A DNA stretch of 64,000 nucleotides, taken from NCBI RefSeq assembly GCF_900099825.1, contig NZ_LT629693.1:5963001-6027000 (forward strand). The letters are read 5' to 3'. Shown in pieces: positions 1-7,239 of the stretch (positions within the stretch are counted from its first letter, which is position 1; each line of letters opens with the position of its first letter). Both the position numbers and the translations under genes were made by a program. The notes below the pieces were generated by a model, which ran no database searches, was not told the DNA's origin, and saw only the letters and a program-made list of their open reading frames with translations. This stretch comes from Bradyrhizobium ottawaense (GTDB lineage: Bacteria > Pseudomonadota > Alphaproteobacteria > Rhizobiales > Xanthobacteraceae).

Positions 1-94
1 AGGATATCTCGCCGTCTAAACCAGGCTTTGGATGTCGCATCGGGTATCAAGCTATAGGCTGCAAGATACCCGGTACGCGCGATTTGCGTCGCTC

Positions 95-715
95 TCACGC
101 CGCCTCGTAAGACGCAATCTTCCTGATCTGCGGCGCGAGCACCTCTTCGGCCGTTTCGAGATCGAAGCGCGCCTGAATGTTCATCCAGAACGCAGCGCCG
201 GTCTTGAAGTACTTGCCGAGCCGCAGCGCGGTGTCGGCCGTAACGGGCTTTTCTTCGCGCGCGATGCGTTCGATCCGGGTGCGCGGCACGTTTAGCGCGG
301 CCGCGACCGCGTAGGGTGTCAGCTTGAGCGGAACGAGAAATTCTTCCCGCAGGATTTCGCCGGGATGAATCGGCGGAAGTTTCTTTGCCATGCGATTTCC
401 TATTCGGCGGCCACATTCGGCCGGGTCTGGCGAGTGATAGTCGATTATCTCCACGTCTTCGGGACCCGCATCGGTCCACTTGAATACGACCCGCCATTGA
501 TCGTTGATGCGGATAGAGTGCCTACCGGCCAAATCGCCCTTAAGAGCTTCAAGGTGGTTGCCGGGTGGCGAGTTCAAGGCCTCAAGAAAGGCGGCGGCGT
601 CCACCATAATCAGTTTCCGGCGCGCTACCCTGGCGAGATTTGCCGGGAAACCCTTCGGGACCATGCGGCCCTGAAGGATCGGCTCGGCAAATTTCCCCTT
701 GAAGCTCCTGATCAT
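95..715 (-). CDS. HigB-HigA toxin-antitoxin, fused in frame
   Basis: One open frame of 206 codons carries both halves of a type II toxin-antitoxin module. Residues 1 to about 95 match the HigB/RelE-like mRNA interferase fold: start MIRSFKGKF at 715, then HLEALKGDLAGRHSIRIN and WRVVFKW. From the internal ATG at 391 the HigA/VapI-like antitoxin begins (MAKKLPPIHPGEILREEF) with an HTH of the XRE type. In the usual locus the toxin stops just after a VEIIDYH motif and the antitoxin starts separately. Here the frame continues through SPDPAECGRRIGNR with no stop. The antitoxin could still be made from the internal ATG. An upstream in-frame extension to 1048 is judged spurious because it is antisense to the next gene. 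The fusion may be real or a lost-stop or indel artefact. Confidence 0.8.
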   Translation of the reverse strand: MIRSFKGKFAEPILQGRMVPKGFPANLARVARRKLIMVDAAAFLEALNSPPGNHLEALKGDLAGRHSIRINDQWRVVFKWTDAGPEDVEIIDYHSPDPAECGRRIGNRMAKKLPPIHPGEILREEFLVPLKLTPYAVAAALNVPRTRIERIAREEKPVTADTALRLGKYFKTGAAFWMNIQARFDLETAEEVLAPQIRKIASYEAA

Positions 716-881
716 GGGCGCAACGTATCCCATCAGGATACTCATTGCAAGACCTTCGTATCTCGATGAGATACCACTGGCGACGCCAAGGGCGCCGATT
801 TTGTGAGTGGATATCGCCGGCTCTGAAAGGAACGAGGCCAACTCCCGGCTATCATTGCAAATGATTCGCGGAGGCGCCTCG

Positions 882-2480
882 ATGAGCCGAGCCCAGACAA
901 AATCCTCGCCGACGGATGAGCATGCGAGACGGATCGCGCAGGCGATCGCCAAGGGGCGGCCGCCCCCATTCAATGATGCCCTCGAGCGGTACTGCGAAAG
1001 CTCCCCACGCGAAATTTTTGCCGCTTTCACGGGCGCGGCTCGCCACATGCCTCCGGCCGGTGACGATGAGCCGCTTGCGATCGGTTATCTGTTTCTGCTG
1101 CAGCGGCTGCTGGAGCATCTACGTTATCGCACCGATCGGGGCTACGCGGACGCAAGCCAGCTGATCGCGGATTTTCAGGCGGACGTCGTCGCGCAAGTCG
1201 AGGCAGGAAACGTCGATGGGCGCATGCTCGATTTCGTGGGAGGAGCCCTGCATCAGTCGAAAATCCCCACATCGCCGGAGTTTGCCGCGGCGTTGGCAAA
1301 GCAGCCCGTCGATCGGGACGAGGACGGACCGCTTCCGGCCGACGTCCACGGCGCTCTCGCCGGCATCCTGGATGCCTGCGACGGCGATCCGTTCATGACC
1401 GTCGGAGCGCTAACGGAAAGCGGTCATTCCATGCCGGAGGACGCCCGCGGCGCTCTGGCCGGCGCCTTGGCGCTTGCTGGTATCCCCAAAGCGCGCAGCG
1501 CCGCGGTTCTGTTCCTGCTCGATCCAAATTCGACGGTGCGTCGCGCGGTTGCCGGAGCGCTTGCGCAGGTCGGCGCCTCGCTGACGCCGACAGAGGTTCG
1601 GCGGTTGATCGCGATGCGCAACTGGCGACCCGAGAACGAGCGAACCGAAGTCGACGCGATCATCCGCAAGGCGCGGGCGGCTGGGATCGATTGCGCGCCA
1701 TGGGAGGCGGGCAGCGTCGAGGCAATCGTCGCTACGACCGTCGATGGCGCCGCAACGCAGGGATTCCTGCTGATATCCCCGGTCGGACGGAAAAAGCGGA
1801 TCTCGTCGGTCCTGACCAAAGGCGGGATTGCGGATGCCTGGAGCGGCGAGCCGGAATCGCGCCGCCAGATCGAGATGAGCCTCGCCGCCGCCGGGATGGA
1901 AGCCCCTACGCTTGCCGTATCCCGTTCCTATCTCGACCGTTCCGTGGCGCACCATCTGGCGCTCAGCATCGAGAAACGGGAAGCGCCGCCGTTCGGCCTG
2001 CTGCAAGTCGCCGAAACGATCGGCGGTGCCGATTGGCAACCCGCGCGTATGGCCTTTGGTGAAACGCTCGCCGGGCTGATCGCCGAGGTCCCCAAGGCGA
2101 TGTGGGAACCCGCCACGCTCGCATCGGTGCTGCGGAAGAGCAACGAACTTGCCGAGCTGGAGGCCGTCTCACAATCCTGGTTCGAGGACGACTCGCAGGT
2201 CGCCCAAGCGGTGGAGCACGCCCACGGCCGTGGTCGCGCCAAACTTGCGACCTATCTATTGCAGAGCGTCATTGCGCGACATCGCGATAGATGGGCCGAC
2301 GTTGTTTTGCGCACGGCCCTATGGATGCGCGAGGCTCCTCCGGAGGCCGGCCTGTGCTGGCGCCAGCTCGCGATCGTTGCAAAAGCGCTCGCGGACGGAC
2401 GGGATATGACCGAGATCGGATTGATGCGCGATATCGCATTGCGGACGATCGCGGTGCTCAGGGACGCTGGGCGGATGTGA
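882..2480 (+). CDS. Conserved protein with HEAT-like helical repeats, function unknown
   Basis: A 532-residue soluble protein with no signal peptide or membrane segment. The ATG at 882 is preceded by a GGAGG ribosome-binding site at 870-874, which favours it over the in-frame ATG at 807. The middle of the protein (about residues 170-260) is alanine- and leucine-rich and repeats helical pairs such as ALAGALALAGIPKARSAAVL followed by a PNSTVRRAVAGALAQV segment, typical of HEAT/armadillo solenoids used for protein binding. No catalytic motif is visible. It is divergent from the HigB-HigA gene and its role cannot be assigned from sequence. Confidence 0.75.
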   Translation: MSRAQTKSSPTDEHARRIAQAIAKGRPPPFNDALERYCESSPREIFAAFTGAARHMPPAGDDEPLAIGYLFLLQRLLEHLRYRTDRGYADASQLIADFQADVVAQVEAGNVDGRMLDFVGGALHQSKIPTSPEFAAALAKQPVDRDEDGPLPADVHGALAGILDACDGDPFMTVGALTESGHSMPEDARGALAGALALAGIPKARSAAVLFLLDPNSTVRRAVAGALAQVGASLTPTEVRRLIAMRNWRPENERTEVDAIIRKARAAGIDCAPWEAGSVEAIVATTVDGAATQGFLLISPVGRKKRISSVLTKGGIADAWSGEPESRRQIEMSLAAAGMEAPTLAVSRSYLDRSVAHHLALSIEKREAPPFGLLQVAETIGGADWQPARMAFGETLAGLIAEVPKAMWEPATLASVLRKSNELAELEAVSQSWFEDDSQVAQAVEHAHGRGRAKLATYLLQSVIARHRDRWADVVLRTALWMREAPPEAGLCWRQLAIVAKALADGRDMTEIGLMRDIALRTIAVLRDAGRM

Positions 2481-2715
2481 GCGAGCCGCTGACGCGTTTT
2501 GCGCCGCCTATTCGCCGAGTTGAGGGACGTGGCAGGTGAGGTGGTGCTCCCAACGGTATCGACGCAAAAATTATAGAGCAATTTCAATTACATATGAGTT
2601 CGCAGTTTTATTCTGAATGGCGCGCCATCATCCCATGAAGCTCTGATAATTCAAAAACATACGGCAACAGAAGGCTTTGACTGCTCGCTGGTGGTAGCAC
2701 CCGGGGGTCATATTG
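2481..2715. other. Intergenic segment with one copy of the 18-bp repeat
   Basis: No gene is seen. The segment holds the repeat GAGTTCGCAGTTTTATTC at 2596-2613, followed by the palindrome ATGGCGCGCCAT. The same 18-mer occurs twice, as an inverted pair, near 5.2 kb. It may be one end of a mobile or integrative element. Confidence 0.5.
2596..2613 (+). repeat. 18-bp repeat, copy 1 (direct)
   Basis: GAGTTCGCAGTTTTATTC, identical to 5199-5216 and to the reverse complement of 5246-5263. Similarity with the copy at 5.2 kb extends upstream (TTTCAATTA) and downstream (a GGCGC block), so it looks like an element end rather than chance. Confidence 0.75.
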
Positions 2716-3675
2716 ATGCGTGCGCTGATGGGGCTGATCAAGGATAGGCATGGCACTTGGTGCGCTCAGCAGAGGGTGCCTAAGCGCTTGCAAGTCGCGG
2801 TGGCGCGCCTACTCGGCAAGGGGAAGCCAAAGCAGGTCTATCTCAAGAGGTCGCTGGCCACTAAGGACCTCCGTTCTGCGAACATTCGCGCAAAGCCCGT
2901 ACAGATGGAATTTGATCGCATCCTCAGGGATGCTGGCGCGACAGTGCGAAAACCATCTGGCGCACCCCAAGCGCGATCAAGCCTGAATGCGACGGAGATA
3001 AGGTTGATGGCGGACTACGTGTACGCCACGACGCTCGCGTGGGACGAACGGTGGAGAGTTGGTGGGCGGGAGGAGTTGAGGCGCTCAGAAGCGGAACTTC
3101 GAGAGATACTCAAGCACGACGGTCGTGAGCTGGGCGCGTTGGCGTATTCCTATCAAGAGTTGCCACCGCATGGCTGGTCAGGCTCTCAGCTTGCGAACAG
3201 CCGTGCAGAGCTGGACGAAAGCTTACCCTCGATGCGAGAAGCGCTCGCGCTAGGCGACGTATCGGCGGTGCAGGATGAAGTTCTGCTGGCGCTACACGCG
3301 TTCGGGATTGATCTCGCACTGGACAGCCTGTCACGGCCGTTGCTGGGTATTGCCATCTTGCGCGCATACGTTCGGGCGTTGCAGGCGATAGGACAGCGGA
3401 ATGATGGCAGTCCTGTTGAGACGCCAGAGGTGCTCATAACAGCCAAGAGCGCTCCTGAGGCCGGTGGAACCTCGCCGAATTTCTTGATGATCGTTGCATC
3501 ACCAAAATCACCGGTGGCCGGATCGCCCGTCCGGCTGAAGGCCACGGCTCCAACATGTCCCGGCTTGCGCGACAAGGCTCCGCGCATGACGACCGCGGTC
3601 GGATTGAAACACTCGGTTGGTTCGCCGGCCGCAATGCCGTCGTCGGCCGCGACGAAGGGCAGCGCTACGAAATAG
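2716..3675 (+). pseudogene. Truncated site-specific integrase, N-terminal part only
   Basis: The first roughly 240 residues resemble the N-terminal portion of tyrosine integrases with a DUF6538-type head (GTWCAQQRVPKRLQ, then a VYLKRSLATKDLRSANIRA segment), which carries the arm-binding and core-binding regions. The catalytic domain with its R-H-R-Y residues is missing. After about 3450 the frame runs antisense through a different conserved gene on the other strand, so the last 70 residues are artefactual. The ATG at 2716 is preferred to a TTG at 2713. Truncation at a recombination junction near 3450-3470 is the simplest reading. The gene is probably non-functional. Confidence 0.6.
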
Positions 3676-3689
3676 GTCACTTCCGCCAT
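3450..3689 (-). CDS. Small conserved protein (MAEVTYF family), 3' end displaced
   Basis: The reading frame from ATG 3689 gives MAEVTYFVALPFVAADDG, then PTAVVMRGALSRKPGHVGAVAFSRTGDPATGDFGDATIIKKFGEVP. As far as I recall, short proteins of this kind occur in Bradyrhizobium, where they end after about 80 residues at a KFG(E/D)V segment. Here the frame stays open to 3186, running antisense to the broken integrase, so the natural stop was probably lost at the junction near 3460. No function is known. Confidence 0.5.
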
Positions 3690-3697
3690 GGTATGCC

Positions 3698-3880
3698 CTA
3701 GCCGGTATAGGTATGAAATATCCCTCGCACATAGCCGTGAGAGACGGCCTTCATCAGCTCGCTCACCTCAGATTCCAAAAACTCGTTCGCGACAATCAGC
3801 GCGCGGTCCAACCGCGAATGTTTCGCAAAGACGGCGGCAGTTTGCACGTGCGTGCGTCGCGTCAGGGACAGTGAGATCAA
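3698..3880 (-). CDS. Possible small conserved protein, about 60 residues
   Basis: The frame ends HGYVRGIFHTYTG and contains the plausible helical stretch SRLDRALIVANEFLESEV. It lies directly upstream of, and in the same orientation as, the MAEVTYF protein (8 nt from stop to ATG). There is no ATG. A TTG near 3880 reading LISLSLTRRTHVQ is the best candidate start, but the ribosome-binding site is poor. It could be a truncated gene. Confidence 0.35.
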   Translation of the reverse strand: MISLSLTRRTHVQTAAVFAKHSRLDRALIVANEFLESEVSELMKAVSHGYVRGIFHTYTG

Positions 3881-3964
3881 CCTCAGTACTCTTCCCCTCC
3901 GCGCATCACCAGGCCCTCGGCTGAATACCGATGGACAAGGAAGCGTACACAATGACGTCCTGCT

Positions 3965-4912
3965 CTAAGCCGCGCGGCTATACCCCTCGTCGCCGAACAG
4001 ATGGACCTTGTTGCGGCCAGCGGCCTTCGCATCATAGAGCGCGGTGTCGGCTTCTGCGAACAGTTCGGCGATCCGCCGGCGATGCGGGCGCCCGACGAGG
4101 GCAGCTCCGATCGAAGCACCGACCTCGAGGCGAAGACCGTTCCAGAAAAGCGGTCGGCTCAGCATTACGACGGTCTGCTGCAGCACGTGTGCGATCCGGG
4201 CAGGGTCTGCCGGAGCGCGCAGAATGAGCGCGAATTCGTCGCCGCCGAGCCGGGCGACCAGGCCGGCATTGCGGAAGGCCCGCCCCAGACGCAGCGCGAC
4301 CTCGCACAGGCATGCGTCTCCGGCCGGATGGCCGAACGTATCGTTGAGCTCTTTGAAACGATCGAGGTCGATCAGGACAAGTGCCGACGCGAAACCATGA
4401 TTCAGGCTGTCGCCGACAACCTCGCGATAGCGCGCCTGGAAAACGGAGCGATTGGCGAGCCCAGTGAGCGGATCCGTTTCGGCTTGCCGCCGCAGGTTCT
4501 CCATTGCCTGGCGGTCGGAGGTGATATCCTGTTTGGAGCCGAAGATCCGCGCCCGCCGTCCGTCCCCGCTGTCCTTGTTGATCAAGAGGCGCATCCAGCG
4601 CCTTTCACCGCGCCAGGTCCTGATCTCGGCATCGAGCGTCACCGCGCGGCCGCTCCGGATCACTTCGGCACGAGCGAGTTCCATGTTGCGCCGCGACTCG
4701 TCGATATAGAGATCGACGATGCTCGCGCGCCGCAGCGGGTTGCCCATCGGATAGCCGAAGATGTCATAGACGCCCGGAGTCCAGGTCAGGCGCTCCGTCT
4801 CGAGTTCACATGCCCAGGCGCCGATGCGAGCGAGATTCAAGGCCTGATCGTAGAGGCGTACGCGAACCTCGTCCGACAGAGCCGTGGCAGCATGGTCTGC
4901 TTCATCTCTCAT
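3965..4912 (-). CDS. PAS-GGDEF diguanylate cyclase
   Basis: A 315-residue cytoplasmic protein predicted to make cyclic di-GMP from two GTP. Residues 20-135 form a PAS_3-like sensor (GVYDIFGYPMGNPLRR; then RRWMRLLINKD and IFGSKQDIT). The GGDEF domain follows: DPLTGLANRSVF at about 147, LVLIDLDRFKELNDTFGH at 179, and an intact RLGGDEFALIL with GGDEF at 223-227. The upstream RxxD inhibitory site is absent (FRNAG), so product inhibition is not expected. There is no EAL domain. It stands alone on the minus strand between small ORFs and an IS relic. Confidence 0.9.
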   Translation of the reverse strand: MRDEADHAATALSDEVRVRLYDQALNLARIGAWACELETERLTWTPGVYDIFGYPMGNPLRRASIVDLYIDESRRNMELARAEVIRSGRAVTLDAEIRTWRGERRWMRLLINKDSGDGRRARIFGSKQDITSDRQAMENLRRQAETDPLTGLANRSVFQARYREVVGDSLNHGFASALVLIDLDRFKELNDTFGHPAGDACLCEVALRLGRAFRNAGLVARLGGDEFALILRAPADPARIAHVLQQTVVMLSRPLFWNGLRLEVGASIGAALVGRPHRRRIAELFAEADTALYDAKAAGRNKVHLFGDEGYSRAA

Positions 4913-5198
4913 CGATGATCCGGCAGCATTTCTGGATTTTTCCCGGTCTATGGACTAGGGCTGCAGTGTTAACGAACTCTATACTTCCGCCCGCAGCCGA
5001 CCGGTTCGGGCCGCAGATATCGAGGACGGACGCCTTCCTTGACCACCGCTTGGCCGCAATGAGTGTGCCGAATTCTACCAGCGTCTTTCAGGAGGAAGCG
5101 GGGTTCCAGTCGCTGGCCGCGACCGCAGCCGGCCAGCGAACCAAAGCTCGCTCTCGCCCCGGCAGAAAATGTGCTGTCTTAGATTATATTTCAATTAT
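4913..5198. other. Intergenic segment, no gene seen
   Basis: No credible coding frame on either strand. It may hold the promoter of the leftward diguanylate cyclase, but no clear -35/-10 pair was found. Confidence 0.4.
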
Positions 5199-5263
5199 GA
5201 GTTCGCAGTTTTATTCCGAAGGGCGCGGCAAATTGCCACCATCCAGAATAAAACTGCGAACTC
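5199..5263. repeat. Inverted pair of the 18-bp repeat
   Basis: 5199-5216 (GAGTTCGCAGTTTTATTC) and 5246-5263 (its exact reverse complement) flank a 29-nt spacer. Together with the copy at 2596 this gives three copies around a 2.7-kb segment. It could be a hairpin or two abutting element ends. Confidence 0.75.
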
Positions 5264-5313
5264 GTATAATCAGGCGATTTCGATCTCTACAACGCCGGCA
5301 GGTTCGGGATCTT

Positions 5314-5777
5314 CTAAAATCGGGAATACCTCGGTCGAGGGTAAACCAGGCTTTCCGTGATTTTAGTACGCTGAGCGACGCCTGTCCGGGGCGACGAGAC
5401 TTTGTAGCGGTAGGTGGAGGTGTCGACCTCAAATACACGGCAGGTCCGGCGGATCGAAACGCCCCACTCGCCGCGCATCTCGTCAACCAGCTTGCGCTTC
5501 CGGACAGGCTTCAAAGCTTTCGGCGGACGGCGTCCTGAAGCATCTCTTTGTCGAGGCTCAGATCGGCAACCATCCTCCGCAGCTTGGTGTTCTCATCCTC
5601 AAGCTGCTTTAAGCTCCGCATCTCGGTCGGCAACTAGCCGTCGTACTTCTTCTTCCAGTTGAATTACGTCGCAGGGCTGATCCCGGCCTTCCGGCAAATA
5701 TCCGCCACCGGCATTCCATCGGAACCCTGCTTCAAAATAAACGCCTTCTGGGCGTCTGAAAACCTCGATGCCTTCAT
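5314..5777 (-). pseudogene. IS3-family orfA/orfB relic
   Basis: From ATG 5777 the orfA frame reads MKASRFSDAQKAFILKQ, then GMPVADICRKAGISPAT, the HTH of IS3-family OrfA. A TAA interrupts it at the position of the usual Y-F-N-W motif and a TAG follows shortly after. Downstream, in the orfB frame (TTG at 5514), KPVRKRKLVDEMRGEWGVS matches the start of IS3 OrfB, but the frame ends after only 66 residues, before the DDE catalytic core. Two nonsense codons plus truncation make it inactive. Its far end lies next to the 18-bp inverted pair. Confidence 0.75.
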
Positions 5778-5864
5778 CGCTCTTCGCTCCTCCCAGGCGG
5801 GATTTGAAAAGCTCTAACCAAGAACGATCCAGTTTGTCGGCCTCAGGTCAGCACGCAGATTGAG

Positions 5865-7127
5865 TCAGGATGCCTTTTGCCTCAGTTTGCGGGTTTGGAG
5901 AACAGTAATTAACTCATCCCGGGGCGTCGGCTTGGCGAGCAGATAACCTTGCGCAAGATCACAACCCATACCATGCAGGGCTCGCAGATCAGCCGCTGTC
6001 TCTACGCCTTCCGCGACGGCGAGGCTGCCGAAGCCATGAGCAAGATCAACGATAGCTTGACACAGGGCTTTGTTCGTCGGGTCGCTCGCGCAGTTCGTCA
6101 CGAAGCTGCGGTCCAGCTTGATTTCCGCGAACGGGAGCATCTTTAGGCGAGCGAGCGATGAGTAGCCCGCACCGAAATCGTCGATGGCGAGTGTGGCACC
6201 GTAGATCCTCAGTTGCGTGGCGGCTTCGTGTGCGAGCCCCACGTCGCGAAGAAACTCGTCCTCCGTCACCTCAAGAATAATACCCGGCCAGCGCGGGTCT
6301 CGGGGACGTTCTGCGCGCAGGATGGCCGCTATCGGTGCCTTTAACAGAGCACAGACCGGTACATTGATAGCCTGCTTAACAAAGAGATCGGCGGCAGTAA
6401 AGTTCTCCCAATCGCGATGGGCCGTCACCAGCGCCCATTCGGTCAAAGCGATAAGAGCCTCCTCACCGGCATTCGGTAGGAAGGAAGCAGGGGATAGGAC
6501 ACCGTGCTTCGGGTGGCGAACCCGAGCCAGGCCCTCGGCGCCGGAGAACTGCATAGTCCTGAGATCGATTTTCGGCTGATACCAGAGTTCCATCCAGTTT
6601 TGATCAAGCGCGTGCTGGAGATCAATGCGGCGCGGTGCAGCGCTCCTGCGATCGATCCCGACGTCATTGGCGACCGCACGGATGGCTTCGAGCCGAAACG
6701 GCTTCTGAAGGGGTGGCAGCATAACGAGGCCGTGTCGCTTACCCACCGTTTCGATTTCAGTAAGCAGGGTTGTGTCGCGACCGCTCATCAATTGTACGGC
6801 GCCACTATAGCCCGCTGCGCCGAGCTGCCGAATGACGTCGATCGCATCGGAACCATCCAGCGCGACGTCCAAGAAAACTAGCTTCGGCTCGTCAACTTCC
6901 AGGCCCGCAACGAGGTCTTTGGCACTCGCGAACTCCTTCGGCCTTCGCTGCAGCTGGCCGAGGGCCGAGACGATCATGCGTCTGAGCTCGGGCTCGTCGT
7001 CCACGATGAAGACATCGCATCCTACGCCTCGGTCAGCTAACCCCGAGGACAAAGCCTCTGGGGGACTTTGCGATGACTGATCGCCGAAGCATCGCAGGAT
7101 CCGGTCGATCATCTCTGATATCTGCAT
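5865..7127 (-). CDS. REC-EAL response regulator, putative c-di-GMP phosphodiesterase
   Basis: About 420 residues from ATG 7127 (a TTG ten codons upstream is less likely). The N-terminal receiver domain reads VFIVDDEPELRRMIVSAL and has a phospho-acceptor context KLVFLDVALDG. The C-terminal EAL domain keeps ELWYQPKIDLRT, GAEGLARVRHP (EGL in place of EAL), ILEVTEDEFL, LAIDDFGAGYSSLARL, IKLDRSFV, AEGVETAADL and GCDLAQGYLL. The metal-binding Asp pair (DDFG) and the second-shell Glu are present, so hydrolysis of c-di-GMP to pGpG is plausible. The neighbouring hybrid kinase on the same strand is a possible partner. A degenerate paralogue lies at 11047-12399. Confidence 0.88.
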   Translation of the reverse strand: MQISEMIDRILRCFGDQSSQSPPEALSSGLADRGVGCDVFIVDDEPELRRMIVSALGQLQRRPKEFASAKDLVAGLEVDEPKLVFLDVALDGSDAIDVIRQLGAAGYSGAVQLMSGRDTTLLTEIETVGKRHGLVMLPPLQKPFRLEAIRAVANDVGIDRRSAAPRRIDLQHALDQNWMELWYQPKIDLRTMQFSGAEGLARVRHPKHGVLSPASFLPNAGEEALIALTEWALVTAHRDWENFTAADLFVKQAINVPVCALLKAPIAAILRAERPRDPRWPGIILEVTEDEFLRDVGLAHEAATQLRIYGATLAIDDFGAGYSSLARLKMLPFAEIKLDRSFVTNCASDPTNKALCQAIVDLAHGFGSLAVAEGVETAADLRALHGMGCDLAQGYLLAKPTPRDELITVLQTRKLRQKAS

Positions 7128-7239
7128 CACGACACTTTTCGTTAGTAGCGAACCCAAAGATGACAGCGTAAAGCTTAAAGCTTGGTATAATAGAAGATTG
7201 CACGGACGCCGGATTTACACTCAGAAGACGATTTTGACC

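Noticed and set aside
1..94. Possible gene start at the left edge
   Set aside because: The short plus-strand frame from 32 is antisense to the HigA part, with no ribosome-binding site or motif.
715..1048. N-terminal extension of the HigB frame up to 1048
   Set aside because: It overlaps antisense the 882-2480 gene, and HigB homology begins at the ATG at 715.
4001..4918. A 305-codon plus-strand open frame
   Set aside because: Antisense shadow of the PAS-GGDEF gene, common in high-GC DNA.
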